NCBI RefSeq assembly: GCF_014841135.1
Contig: NZ_JACYTN010000012.1
Span: forward strand, 1 to 64,000
Reading direction: 5' to 3'
DNA: 64,000 nucleotides
DNA from: Paenibacillus arenosi
GTDB lineage: Bacteria; Bacillota; Bacilli; Paenibacillales; Paenibacillaceae
The position numbers and the translations under genes were made by a program. Position 1 is the first letter of the stretch, and every line of letters starts with the position of its first letter. Positions 26,618 to 37,849 of this stretch are shown here, piece after piece. Under the pieces are notes generated by a model, which searched no databases, was not told the origin of the DNA, and saw only the letters and a program-made list of their open reading frames with translations.

Positions 26618-27313
26618 ATGTTGAGGAAGCGTATAAACTCAGGTAGATGGTCTGCGATAATTATTGGAGTGTTATTGATTGCTGGGTTCGTTACAGGTAT
26701 TTTCAGTGTTGTTCCTGTTATAGATGGAGCAGATTATTTAGCCAAGGCTTCTACCAGTGAGAATCAGGTGCTAATAGGATCATTTTTTCAGCTGCTTATG
26801 GTTGTTGCTTATGTTGGTGTACCTATTTTTCTATATCCGATTTTAAGTCAGCACTATAAAGGCTTAGCGCTTGGCTCTGTTGCTTTTGGCATCATTGCGG
26901 GAGTGTTCATTATTATTGGTGTAATCATTCTTCTGTTGCTTTTGACAGTAAGTCACGAATTTTCAAAAGTAGGAACTGAGAATATCGCATACTTTCAGAC
27001 GTTAGGTAGATTGTTACGAGAAGGCCGTGATTTGGTGAACCATGTGGCAACGACACTGTCGTTTGTATTGGCTATGTTCTTGTTTAATTGGGTATTTTAC
27101 CAAAGCAAAATCGTTCCACGTTGGTTGTCCGTTACAGGTCTTATCGGGTCTGTATTGTCCATATTAGCAAGCTTATTTTTTATGATTCGTTTCATCGGTC
27201 TGGATGAAACCTACATGATCTTGAACATTCCAATAGCCGTTCAACAATTGGTGTTGGCTATATGGCTAATCCTTAAAGGTTTTAATAGGGCAGGACAGTA
27301 TCCTAATAAATAA
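26618..27313 (+). CDS. DUF4386 membrane protein
   Basis: A 231-residue integral membrane protein with six predicted helices, of the DUF4386 type (FSVVPVIDGADYLAKAS between helices 1 and 2; LFNWVFYQSKIVPRWLSV between 4 and 5). Function unknown for the family. GGAGG is 6 bases before the chosen ATG; the frame is open 20 codons further upstream but without a ribosome site. It may share a transcript with the DinB gene 63 bases downstream. Confidence 0.78.
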   Translation: MLRKRINSGRWSAIIIGVLLIAGFVTGIFSVVPVIDGADYLAKASTSENQVLIGSFFQLLMVVAYVGVPIFLYPILSQHYKGLALGSVAFGIIAGVFIIIGVIILLLLLTVSHEFSKVGTENIAYFQTLGRLLREGRDLVNHVATTLSFVLAMFLFNWVFYQSKIVPRWLSVTGLIGSVLSILASLFFMIRFIGLDETYMILNIPIAVQQLVLAIWLILKGFNRAGQYPNK

Positions 27314-27376
27314 ATAAGTTCTTAAAGCTTTTCCCAAATTCATAATCATTTGATTTTGGCAAGGAGGTACATGGAA

Positions 27377-27931
27377 ATGACTAACAAAGACTTGTTTTTT
27401 TCAGACGACAACGCTCAAGCCATTCTTCAATTTCAGTACCAAATCTCATGCCAGCTGTTAGATATTCATCTAAGCGGACTTGGTGAAGATGAATATAGCT
27501 GGATGCCTGCTGAGCAAGGACTTCACATAACTTTCGATTCGGGAATATGGCGTGCAGATTGGCCTGACTCTGAAAATTATGATATTGGACCTCCAAGCAT
27601 CGCTTGGTTGAGCTGGCATATTATTTATTGGTGGTCTATAGTTCTCGACCATTCGTTTGGAGATCGAACGCTGCAACGTGAATCTGTTCCTTGCTTCGGT
27701 AGTGCGAGAGAAGCGATTGCCCACATTTATCAACTAAAGAATAATTGGGAAGCTGCAGTGGCTCAACTCTCCCCTCAGGAACTTCATAAGCACACTCGAA
27801 CCAACTGGCCTTTCAGTAATAAATCATTCTATGAACTATTAGCGTGGCTCAATTTGGAGCTTATGAAGAATGCGGCGGAAATTGGTTCTTGCCGATTTCT
27901 CTTTGCCTCCCAAAAACAAGAAAATGACTAA
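27377..27931 (+). CDS. DinB-family protein
   Basis: A 184-residue four-helix-bundle protein of the DinB/YfiT superfamily. The metal-ligand-like features are an early Gln/Asp cluster, SWHIIYWWSIVLDH in the middle, and NLELMKNAAEIG at the end. Many relatives are thiol-dependent transferases (bacillithiol), but the exact role cannot be assigned. The ATG at 27377 is 9 bases after GGAGG; an ATG two codons earlier is too close. Confidence 0.72.
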   Translation: MTNKDLFFSDDNAQAILQFQYQISCQLLDIHLSGLGEDEYSWMPAEQGLHITFDSGIWRADWPDSENYDIGPPSIAWLSWHIIYWWSIVLDHSFGDRTLQRESVPCFGSAREAIAHIYQLKNNWEAAVAQLSPQELHKHTRTNWPFSNKSFYELLAWLNLELMKNAAEIGSCRFLFASQKQEND

Positions 27932-27986
27932 ACATCCGATAACCACTCTCCTCGATTACAATTGCCGGTAAACAGCAGAAAATAAT

Positions 27987-28015
27987 AAAGCTGCCGGTTT
28001 ATCGCCGACAGCTTT
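27987..28015. terminator. bidirectional terminator
   Basis: AAAGCTGCCGG and CCGACAGCTTT arms (one mismatch) between the convergent DinB and ABC-F genes, with AT-rich flanks on both sides. Confidence 0.65.
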
Positions 28016-28080
28016 ATACTAATTATACTAACATTATCTGTTAACTTCATTTATAATCATTGTTCACTTAGCAAACTTCG

Positions 28081-29544
28081 CTAAGCCCTCTGAATGATCT
28101 TTCTATCCTTAATTTCAAATACGATATCAGCTACGTTCTCCAACAAACGAGCATCGTGCGAAATAAATAGGATTGTACCTGCGTAGTTCTTCATCAAGTT
28201 TTCCAGCGCCTCTACAGCAGGAAGATCTAAGAAGTTGCTTGGTTCATCCATAAGCAAGATGTTATATCGCCCCAGCAGCATTTTAGCGAGCTGCAATTTA
28301 ATGATTTCGCCCCCGCTTAAAGCAGATAGCTCTTTGCGTACATCAAGCTGAGAAAAACCCATAGATGCTAGTACAGCGCGAACTTCGGATATTTGATAAT
28401 CGCAGTTATCCAACATGTACTCCATAACTCCCTGAGCACGATCAAACTTGTAACCATTTTGAGCAAAGTAGCCGATTGCCGCTTTAGGAGATATGGAAAT
28501 GCCGGCTTCGCGTTCAAGTATCATTTTGAAAAGTGTCGTTTTACCTGTTCCATTGGCACCTGTTATCGCAATTTTTGCACCTAATGGCAATTGAAATGCA
28601 GCATTTTCAAATATAACCTTGTGCCCTAACTGTTTACTGATACCCTTCCCTGTGATAGGAAATGGATTGTAAAGTTCCAGCGCTTTACTGAGACGGAATT
28701 GGACAGAGCGAATAGCTTCAGGCGGCTTCACATTGCCAAGTTCCTCTATTCTGTGCTCCATATTTTTTGCTGCGTTATGGAGCTTCTTCTGTTTACTGCC
28801 CGTCGGTTTTTGATGACTGAGGCGTCCGCCGCTTTCAGAGCTATTTTTGCTTGAAGCGCCCTTTGCTTTTTGATCAAGCTTCCGAGCCTGATTCCGTTTT
28901 TCAATGATTGCCTTCTCCAACCGATCTCGTTCAGCAGAAAACTTTTTATATTGCGCAGCTTGAGCTTGTCGTTCTTCTTCTTTTTGCGCCAAGTATTCGG
29001 AATATCCGCCCCAATACTCCGTAATTTTTCCATCTTTTAGCTCCCAAATCTTATCGACGACCTGGTCAAGAAAATAGCGATCATGACTTACAATGAGTAG
29101 TGCACCTGAATAATATTTAATCTGGTTAATTAAAAAGTCGATTCCCTCGCGATCTAAGTGGCACGTTGGTTCATCGGCAAAAATGCCATGCGCCCCACTA
29201 GACAGCGCCTGCGCAATTTTTAACCTTGTTTCTTCACCACCGCTTTTATGCTCCGCTTGAAGATGCTCAATTCCCAGCTTGCCCATTAAAGCGTAATCCG
29301 TTACCTCTTGTACGACGACATCTTCCAACTGAGGGATATACGTAAAATCAGCTTCCCGTACCATTTTTCCGTGCGGCAAAATAATTTCGCCCAGCAATAT
29401 TTTTAACAGCGTGCTCTTACCTGCGCCGTTGGCACCTACCAGACCAATACGGTCATAATCATAGAGCTCCAATTCATCAATATCCAGTATATCGCGCCCC
29501 ATATATTCTACATAAATATCTTTTGCTTTTATTAATATATTCAC
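28081..29544 (-). CDS. ABC-F ribosomal protection protein (Vga/Msr/VmlR-like)
   Basis: Cytoplasmic ATPase with two nucleotide-binding domains and no membrane part. Such proteins enter the ribosome E site and displace lincosamide, streptogramin, pleuromutilin or macrolide drugs. NBD1: Walker [10 protein letters not shown], degenerate signature [14 protein letters not shown], Walker [16 protein letters not shown]2: [34 protein letters not shown]. The interdomain linker (about residues 185-285) is rich in K, Q and E, with a long stretch that would reach the peptidyl-transferase centre. About 487 residues. GTG at 29544 (9 bases after GAGGAG) is preferred to ATG at 29553, which abuts the ribosome site. 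An attenuation leader precedes it, the usual mode for inducible ABC-F genes. Exact drug range cannot be read. Confidence 0.88.
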   Translation of the reverse strand: MNILIKAKDIYVEYMGRDILDIDELELYDYDRIGLVGANGAGKSTLLKILLGEIILPHGKMVREADFTYIPQLEDVVVQEVTDYALMGKLGIEHLQAEHKSGGEETRLKIAQALSSGAHGIFADEPTCHLDREGIDFLINQIKYYSGALLIVSHDRYFLDQVVDKIWELKDGKITEYWGGYSEYLAQKEEERQAQAAQYKKFSAERDRLEKAIIEKRNQARKLDQKAKGASSKNSSESGGRLSHQKPTGSKQKKLHNAAKNMEHRIEELGNVKPPEAIRSVQFRLSKALELYNPFPITGKGISKQLGHKVIFENAAFQLPLGAKIAITGANGTGKTTLFKMILEREAGISISPKAAIGYFAQNGYKFDRAQGVMEYMLDNCDYQISEVRAVLASMGFSQLDVRKELSALSGGEIIKLQLAKMLLGRYNILLMDEPSNFLDLPAVEALENLMKNYAGTILFISHDARLLENVADIVFEIKDRKIIQRA

Positions 29545-29699
29545 AATAGTCATCTCCTCTATAAATCGCAGTGTTCTGTTCGCAGGATAGCCTGCGACTT
29601 AAGAAGAGGATCAAATAAAGAAATACCAGTGCCTATATTGCATGTTCATAGCTCCTTTTTCCTGATGGTTAATAATATCGTATATTGTATTTTGGCAAT

Positions 29700-29743
29700 A
29701 AAAAAATACAGATCCAAGTCCAATTTGCGGGCTTAGATCTGTA
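29700..29743 (-). terminator. leader terminator (attenuator) before the ABC-F gene
   Basis: 15-bp arms with two mismatches (TACAGATC...GGATCTGTA type, 29707-29721 and 29729-29743), followed on the minus strand by seven T. It lies inside the transcribed leader, upstream of the coding region, so it must be bypassed for expression. Confidence 0.8.
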
Positions 29744-29833
29744 CTTATCACGAGAGAGAGTTCGCCGAAAAGGCATAGGTAAAAACCTATCCAAATCGAA
29801 TTCTATGTCTTTCACTCGTAAAATAAGTAGCTC

Positions 29834-29855
29834 AAAAAAAGCCCACAATTCGTGG
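29834..29855 (-). terminator. second leader hairpin with T tract
   Basis: Minus strand: CCAC-GAATT-GTGG, then GC and seven T (29834-29840). It could be an early terminator or part of an alternative fold coupled to the leader peptide. Confidence 0.45.
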
Positions 29856-29885
29856 AAATATCCGCTTTTTTATTGCTAGCTTATC

Positions 29886-29906
29886 TTAAACGAATAGTAA
29901 GAACAT
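29886..29906 (-). CDS. leader peptide MFLLFV
   Basis: Six-codon frame ATG TTC TTA CTA TTC GTT TAA with AGGAGG (29917-29922) 10 bases upstream. It lies between a promoter and two terminator hairpins, ahead of the ABC-F gene. Short hydrophobic leader peptides of this kind sense ribosome stalling by antibiotics in erm and ABC-F genes. Confidence 0.65.
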   Translation of the reverse strand: MFLLFV

Positions 29907-29938
29907 AGATAACGAGCCTCCTAATAAAAATATGCTTA

Positions 29939-29967
29939 ATGGTAACATTGACTGCTCCGGCTGTCAA
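29939..29967 (-). promoter_or_regulatory. promoter of the ABC-F leader
   Basis: Minus strand: TTGACA (29962-29967), 17 bases, TACCAT (29939-29944). The predicted start is about 10 bases ahead of the leader-peptide ribosome site. An upstream-reading 75-codon frame on the plus strand across this region is taken as spurious. Confidence 0.6.
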
Positions 29968-30199
29968 TTCCGTACATGGTTACATCGCTGCACGAAGTTA
30001 AAAAGGCTATGCATAAACATTAAATCCTTTAGTACTAAAATATTTCGGATACTCATATTCTTTCTCGTCATAATCATCTTTGTAATTCTACAACCATGGC
30101 ACATTGTGGAGGGAGTTGGTGAACCGCTCATAGAAACGGATCAACATTACACGAAATGAATAGGTGTTTCAAAAAAAGATGACAATGGAGGGATTATTA

Positions 30200-31543
30200 G
30201 TGTCTACTGTGAGCTCAATTTTTTCAAAACAGTTAAAGCTGTTTGTACTGTGCAGTATGTTGTTTGCTCTGCTATTCGTATTATCAAATACAGTGTTTGT
30301 CGAGAAATCTTCCGCGCATGGGAATGTTACAAATAGCCGTGGTGCATTATGTGCTAGCGGTCAAAATCAGAACTGTGGACAAATTATTTATGAGCCATAC
30401 AGTCTGGAAGGACCTAAAGGATTCCCAGCAGGGGGACCACAGGATGGAAAAATAGCGAGCGCCAACACTTGGTTCACCCAGCTTGATCAACAATCGTCTA
30501 CTCGTTGGTCTAAGGTGAACATCAGCCCAGGAACTTACACATTTAACTGGTATATTAAAGTTCCTCATAAAACAACCAGCTGGAAATACTACATCACGAA
30601 GCAGAACTGGGACCCTAATGCTCCTCTTACACGCGCTTCTTTTGATCTAACTCCATTTTGTAGTGTATCGTCTGGAGGCTCGATGCCAGGAGGTTCTTAT
30701 TCCGATACTTGCAACATTCCTAGCCGTACTGGATACCAAGTTATATTAGCAGTGTGGGAAATCTACGATACAAACAACGCGTTCTATAATGTTATCGATG
30801 TTAATTTTGGCGGTGACACGGATCAAATTGCTCCTACCGCCCCATCGAACGCTACTTCATCCAATATCGGAACGACAACTGCAACGGTATCTTGGGGGGG
30901 CTCCGCCGACAATGTTGGCGTTGTGGGATACCGGATATTTAACGGCTCTAACCAAATTGCAACAACGAACGGAGTACGATCTGCGAATCTGACTGGTCTG
31001 ACGGCGAATACGACATATAACCTTACCGTAAAAGCTTTCGACGCCGCAGGCAATGTTTCGAACGCGAGCAATACGATTACATTCACAACTCTTCCAGTGA
31101 TAGGACCAGACACCGTTCCACCTACTGCTCCATCCAGTCTTCATGTTATGGGGACGATCACTTCGACATCAGTCCCTCTCATGTGGAATGCATCGACTGA
31201 TAATGTAGGGGTCAAAGAGTATCATATATTCCGTGGAAGCACTTATATAGCAACTGTACCCGCAACGTCCGTACATTACACCGTTTCGAACTTAACCGCC
31301 AATACTTCGTATGCTTTTTCAGTAAAAGCAGTAGACCATGCGGGCAATATATCAACAACAAGCAATGTACTTAACGTGACAACGCTCTCATCACCTGCCG
31401 TTTATCCAGCATGGAGCGCAACGACCGTATATGTCGCAGGGAATAAAGTCACACACAACAACGTCAACTATGAAGCAAAATGGTGGACGCTTAATGAAAC
31501 GCCTGGTACTTCAACCGCTACAGTGTGGAAGGTAATTCCATAG
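30200..31543 (+). CDS. second secreted LPMO (AA10) with FnIII x2 and C-terminal chitin-binding-like module
   Basis: Same architecture as the LPMO at 22068: signal peptide of 39 residues ending EKSSA, mature His40 (HGNVTNSRGALC), second brace His in IKVPHKTTSWKYYITK, two FnIII repeats (about 210-300 and 315-400) and a C-terminal CBM5/12-like module (YPAWSATTVYVAGNKVTHNN). It lacks the Cys of the other CBM and ends KWWTLNETPGTS, so its binding surface may differ. GTG at 30200 has GGAGGG 7 bases upstream; the frame is open 12 codons further without a site. About 447 residues. Likely acts on chitin together with, or with different fine specificity from, the first. Confidence 0.92.
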   Translation: MSTVSSIFSKQLKLFVLCSMLFALLFVLSNTVFVEKSSAHGNVTNSRGALCASGQNQNCGQIIYEPYSLEGPKGFPAGGPQDGKIASANTWFTQLDQQSSTRWSKVNISPGTYTFNWYIKVPHKTTSWKYYITKQNWDPNAPLTRASFDLTPFCSVSSGGSMPGGSYSDTCNIPSRTGYQVILAVWEIYDTNNAFYNVIDVNFGGDTDQIAPTAPSNATSSNIGTTTATVSWGGSADNVGVVGYRIFNGSNQIATTNGVRSANLTGLTANTTYNLTVKAFDAAGNVSNASNTITFTTLPVIGPDTVPPTAPSSLHVMGTITSTSVPLMWNASTDNVGVKEYHIFRGSTYIATVPATSVHYTVSNLTANTSYAFSVKAVDHAGNISTTSNVLNVTTLSSPAVYPAWSATTVYVAGNKVTHNNVNYEAKWWTLNETPGTSTATVWKVIP

Positions 31544-31552
31544 ACTAGATCT

Positions 31553-31600
31553 AAAAAAGACGACTATACCCCGCTTAAATGGGCTATGGTCGTCTTTTTT
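31553..31600. terminator. strong bidirectional terminator
   Basis: AAAAAAGACGAC (31553-31564) and GTCGTCTTTTTT (31589-31600) with paired CCC/GGG inside; serves LPMO 2 and the convergent ric gene. A close relative occurs at 37572-37616. Confidence 0.85.
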
Positions 31601-31607
31601 AATAAAA

Positions 31608-32306
31608 TTAAATCGCTGCACGAATTCGTTCGAACAATACATTGTTCTCAAGATGTATATGCTCAAAAATGTCCTTTTCAAGCATAGCAAGCCGTTTATA
31701 GACTAACTGATACGTCCCGCAGGCATCTTCCGGAAGTTTAAAATCAGCCGTTACCTCTCTGATCTCTTGAAGCAAGCTGCCAGCATGTGCGTGTTCATGT
31801 TCTAGTTCAGATACATGTGGCATAAGCGCTGCTGCGGTCTGATGGTTTGGTTGGTCAATAAATTTCAAAATAAGCGGAAATACATGCTCATCCTCATCTT
31901 GCGTATGGTCCAGCAGCTCCATTTTCAAGTCTGTGAAAAGTTCCTGTACCCTAATTAACTCAGAATGACGTTCTCCATGCACTCGCGCCAATTTTGTCAC
32001 GTAGGGTGTTAATGCCGGTAACTCTTCCCGCAAAAATTCATGATGCTTTTGTTGGATATATGAAATCAACTCTGATTCCTTCCATGATGCTGGACGGCTC
32101 TCTTGGTAATTTTCAAACTTGACTTCTATGGAATGCACCTTCTCAAGTACATCAACGGGATCTAACTGAAGCTGCATAGCAGCTTCTTGCAAAGGTACTC
32201 GTCCTCCACAACAAAAATCAATGCGGAGCGAACGGAATAAATCCGCAGTTTGCGGTATGGATGTAACAATATCAGAGATATGACTTTGAAGTGTGAATGA
32301 ACTCAT
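31608..32306 (-). CDS. ric: di-iron iron-sulfur cluster repair protein
   Basis: Also called ScdA/YtfE: repairs iron-sulfur clusters damaged by nitric oxide or oxidants. The N-terminal ScdA domain has FCCGG near residue 32. The C-terminal hemerythrin-like bundle carries the iron ligands in QKHHEFLREELP, GERHSEL, DHTQDEDEHVFP, LEHEHAHAG and EHIHLENNVLFER. 232 residues, normal. GGAGG precedes the ATG. Its promoter has an Fnr-type box centred 41.5 bases before the predicted start point and a Rex-like box just after it, fitting induction under oxygen limitation. Confidence 0.93.
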   Translation of the reverse strand: MSSFTLQSHISDIVTSIPQTADLFRSLRIDFCCGGRVPLQEAAMQLQLDPVDVLEKVHSIEVKFENYQESRPASWKESELISYIQQKHHEFLREELPALTPYVTKLARVHGERHSELIRVQELFTDLKMELLDHTQDEDEHVFPLILKFIDQPNHQTAAALMPHVSELEHEHAHAGSLLQEIREVTADFKLPEDACGTYQLVYKRLAMLEKDIFEHIHLENNVLFERIRAAI

Positions 32307-32335
32307 ATGAGAACCTCCTTTAGATTTGCATTATT

Positions 32336-32353
32336 TCGTGAAAATCTTCACTA
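32336..32353 (-). promoter_or_regulatory. Rex-like box in the ric leader
   Basis: 18 bases TAGTGAAGATTTTCACGA on the minus strand match TTGTGAA-N4-TTCACAA at 12 of 14 fixed positions. Located about +5 to +22, where a repressor would block elongation or initiation. Confidence 0.5.
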
Positions 32354-32363
32354 GTACAAATCA

Positions 32364-32406
32364 AGTATAGGTAATCCCTCAGTCCGCATGTGTGATTCCA
32401 GTCATA
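32364..32406 (-). promoter_or_regulatory. ric promoter with Fnr-type site
   Basis: Minus strand: TATGACTGGAATCACA (32391-32406) matches TGTGA-N6-TCACA with one mismatch. The -10 is TATACT (32364-32369) with no good -35. The centre is 41.5 bases before the predicted start, the class II activation position. Confidence 0.6.
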
Positions 32407-32429
32407 TTTAAATGTAACATTGTGTGAAT

Positions 32430-35048
<2,619 letters not shown>

Positions 35049-35202
35049 TCAACATCTCCCCTAACCATTACATTTAGAAAAAAGATTTGACATGAGATTA
35101 GCAGCATAGTAAAATAAAAGTATAAGATACGATAACTATGCATTTATTGATAATAACAGTCGTGATCTGATTGTATCATCGTGACTTTTTATTTGCAATA
35201 GC

Positions 35203-35235
35203 AAAGAACCTGATAAAATTATCAGGTTCTTTTTT
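35203..35235. terminator. bidirectional hairpin between rph and FnIII/F5-8C gene
   Basis: Nearly perfect palindrome AAAGAACCTGATAA/TTATCAGGTTCTTT (35203-35232) with T6 on the plus side. On the minus strand, which the flanking genes use, only three T follow. Confidence 0.65.
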
Positions 35236-35277
35236 GTACTGCAGGATGAAACTCCAAAGTTACGCCCAGATTGAATC

Positions 35278-36906
35278 CTAATCGGTATACACTTCTAGCT
35301 TCCAGATTGAATATCCCCATAAAGTCGCTTTTTTTACACCAGTCAATTTTACATATCTACACATTACACTTCCAAAATCGCTATGCTCTTCCATTCCACC
35401 CTTACCTGAATCCGTATTAACGATTGTCTCCCATATTTCATTGTCGTTCGATATGTCTATTGTGTATGACGTAGCATAAGCTTCCTCCCAATTTATAAGA
35501 ACACGCCCAATCTCTACTTCTTCTAACAGATCAATGCATATCCATTCATAATCATTTGTTGCAGCGCTGCTCCATCTTGTCTTGGAGCTTCCATCATTAA
35601 CATTTTCTTTCCGATTAACGTTTGATTCTTGCGATGAACAGAAGACAGGTTTTCCTAATGCATGGTCTTTTCCTCTAGATGCTGTAATTAAGGTTATCTC
35701 ATCATTGCACAGGCTGATCTGACCTTTAACCGTCCTAACTTTCACTTTTATATTATATTCACGGCCATGATCTACATTTTGTATTTCGTATACATTCTGC
35801 AGGGTCACTCCTAACAGAGTATTGTTAGCATATATTTGATACTGATAAATATATTCATCGAGAATATCTTCCCACTTTAGCAAAAGGGCGTTACCTGGTA
35901 AAATTTCATATTTCAGCTTTAGATCTACTATCGTTGCAGGTTGGGAACTCATTCTATTAACAGGGTGGCTTCTATTTTGATTAATTCTTTTCTTGATCAT
36001 GTTAATGTTTTCCGTTTCTAATTCTTTTAGCGCTTTTATTTTTTCAGTCGTTTTTTGAATATCGATCTTTCCACCTAGTAAAATCTTAAGGAATACATTT
36101 CTAATAGAACAGGATAAATCAACTATTTCGTCTAATTTATCTGTCCCTGGGTATCGAGTAATTCTGAAAAACTTGGATAAAAAATAACGAGAACCTGCCA
36201 CCATTGCCAATGCGTGCTCATAACTTTTTATATCTTTTTTATTCTCCTCCATTTGCAGGGAATGTTCTTGTAGCATTTCTATTAACTTATCGTACAAACT
36301 CAAATTATCACTAACTGCTAAAAAACCATCTTCAAACTTGTTAATAAATAATCTTACCGTTTCTTCAGTGAAGTTATATTGTTCATCACATATGTATGCC
36401 ATCGATCTCCATCTTTCATCTAAGCTGTCAAAAGCCTCTTGTATTTTGCTTTGATCATAGGTGTGTCCCATTAAATTAGGTATATCAGAAATCACAAAAT
36501 TACCCTGACCTTTATCGTAAGATTCCAGACTTATAGCATGAACGCTTCGTGGTTCATTTGCTAGATGCGGGAGATATTCGGTACATATCCAAAGAAAAAT
36601 TCGTTTTCCTTCACCAAACTTTTCTTGAACGAAGGGGTATGAGGAGGCTAAATTTGGGAACTTTGTAATTTTTACATCCATCCCTATATCACTAAGATCG
36701 TTCAACGTGCTAGTGCTCATGAACCAACGATCTATACCTTTAACAACAATCTGATTATAAATATCCTCACATTCAATATAAGAATCATAGAAAAGGTAAT
36801 CTACCGGAACACCTTTATTAAGAAGATCAAACAAAACTTGAGATATCCCGCAATTCATGTGCCTAAATTTAAAATAATTTAAGTAATTAATATTAATGTG
36901 AACCAC
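35278..36906 (-). CDS. unrecognised N-terminal domain fused to FnIII and F5/8 type C domains
   Basis: About 542 residues with no signal peptide or membrane segment. Residues 1-310 are not recognised: an early NCGISQVLFDLL motif resembles the Cys-bearing entry of BtrH/papain-like peptide-modifying domains, followed by a helical region (230-315). Residues about 315-405 form an FnIII-like domain (LLLKWEDILDEYIYQYQIYAN). Residues about 410-541 are a discoidin/F5-8C carbohydrate-binding domain (DGSSKTRWSSAATND, EVEIGRVLINWEEAYATSYTI, CRYVKLTGVKKATLWGYSIW). The start is unclear: the only good ribosome site AAAGGAG runs into GTG 36906, and 8 bases beyond it is ATT (36897); the first ATG is at 36858. 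F5/8C domains are usually extracellular, so their cytoplasmic prediction is odd. Confidence 0.6.
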   Translation of the reverse strand: MVHININYLNYFKFRHMNCGISQVLFDLLNKGVPVDYLFYDSYIECEDIYNQIVVKGIDRWFMSTSTLNDLSDIGMDVKITKFPNLASSYPFVQEKFGEGKRIFLWICTEYLPHLANEPRSVHAISLESYDKGQGNFVISDIPNLMGHTYDQSKIQEAFDSLDERWRSMAYICDEQYNFTEETVRLFINKFEDGFLAVSDNLSLYDKLIEMLQEHSLQMEENKKDIKSYEHALAMVAGSRYFLSKFFRITRYPGTDKLDEIVDLSCSIRNVFLKILLGGKIDIQKTTEKIKALKELETENINMIKKRINQNRSHPVNRMSSQPATIVDLKLKYEILPGNALLLKWEDILDEYIYQYQIYANNTLLGVTLQNVYEIQNVDHGREYNIKVKVRTVKGQISLCNDEITLITASRGKDHALGKPVFCSSQESNVNRKENVNDGSSKTRWSSAATNDYEWICIDLLEEVEIGRVLINWEEAYATSYTIDISNDNEIWETIVNTDSGKGGMEEHSDFGSVMCRYVKLTGVKKATLWGYSIWKLEVYTD

Positions 36907-37571
36907 TCCTTTATTCTTTCGTAATTTATTCTAGTTAATTTGGATATCCCTTTTCTCATTAAGGACAGCTCTTTTGAAGGGCATACCGGCATCGCCCAAC
37001 AAATCCTATTCCTATCTGGATACTTGCATAATACGATGAAAAATGCAGTCAGAAAAAGCATGAAAGATGTTGTTTCGGTTTGTGTTGTGAGTTGTTTCAT
37101 TCTACGTATGAGAAGTGTTTGTGAAAAACACCCAGCCTTTTGAATGTTGGATGTAAGAGATACTCTCGTGACCCTAATGAAGTGTAAATCTGTTGTGAAG
37201 AGATAGCAGTATGACTTGCATTATGAAGGATTGTAATGATGAAGTTCGACACTAAAGTAAACAAAAGACTCATCATCGAATTCGTGAAAAATGAGAGTTA
37301 TCAGACCACCCTGATTACAGGAGAATTCAACATGAGCTATTCCCATCATAGCATAATTGAGCGAGGACAACTAGCGACGTAACATCAGGTTGGCTGGTCG
37401 GCCTAGGCAACTGATCGCCAATACGGCATACTCCTTGTAGTAAAAGCGGTTGAACCTGCAGATAATAAGGTAACTCACAATAACCTGAAGCATGAAGCCA
37501 GACGCATAACGAAACTTTTGGCACTTCAGTTGCTACGTTATGGAAGATACTCTCTAAGCTTATAGTTATAC
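36907..37571. other. non-coding or decayed region
   Basis: Open frames here (for example 36940-37143 plus, 36879-37100 minus) overlap each other, lack ribosome sites and resemble nothing I know. A 47-codon frame from 37239 (MKFDTKVNKRLIIEFVKNE) could be a gene remnant. Nothing else supported. Confidence 0.35.
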
Positions 37572-37616
37572 AAAAGACGACTACAGCCCCATTATGTGGG
37601 ATATAGTCGTCTTTTT
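37572..37616 (-). terminator. terminator left of CRISPR array 1, repeat of the 31.55 kb terminator
   Basis: AAAAGACGACTA (37572-37583) and TAGTCGTCTTTTT (37604-37616) with inner CCCC/GGGG-type pairs. It shares arms and layout with the terminator at 31553-31600. It would end transcripts reading leftward out of CRISPR array 1. Confidence 0.7.
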
Positions 37617-37684
37617 CGATTCTAAGTGTTACATAACACATTAGAAAGCGACTGAACTAAATTCGCGGCATACTAAATGGAGGT

Positions 37685-37849
37685 ATTTCCATATGCGCAT
37701 TCATGTAGAGTGCGACTGACCTTATCACTTACTGCAAGCGTCATATCTCGGGTTTCAATCCACGCACTCATGTAGAGTGCGACTCCCTTAGTCTCCAATT
37801 GAGTGATATATCCTTAGGTTTCAATCCACGCACTCATGTAGAGTGCGAC
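37685..37849 (-). CRISPR. CRISPR array 1, type I-C-like repeat, 3 repeats
   Basis: Three 32-base repeats at 37685-37716 (degenerate, 26/32), 37752-37783 and 37818-37849, with spacers of 35 and 34 bases. The plus strand reads GTTTCAATCCACGCACTC then ATGTAGAGTGCGAC. In the type I-C convention (GTCGCAC...TGGATTGAAAC) the array is on the minus strand, with the leader on the right; the degenerate repeat is then at the distal end, as expected. Stem CGCACTC/GAGTGCG. No cas genes in this window. Confidence 0.92.

Noticed and set aside
29932-30159. 75-codon plus-strand frame with hydrophobic segment
   Set aside because: It covers the ABC-F promoter on the other strand, and no ribosome site precedes it.
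35049-35170. Rifampin-associated element (RAE) at rph
   Set aside because: Looked for an inverted-repeat element before rph; nothing resembling the described element was seen.
36940-37143. 67-codon frame next to CRISPR array 1
   Set aside because: Overlaps an antisense frame of similar length; no ribosome site or recognisable family, so treated as non-coding or decayed.
37239-37382. 47-codon frame MKFDTKVNKRLIIEF...
   Set aside because: Looks faintly like the start of a transposase-type helix-turn-helix, but it is too short and unsupported to name.
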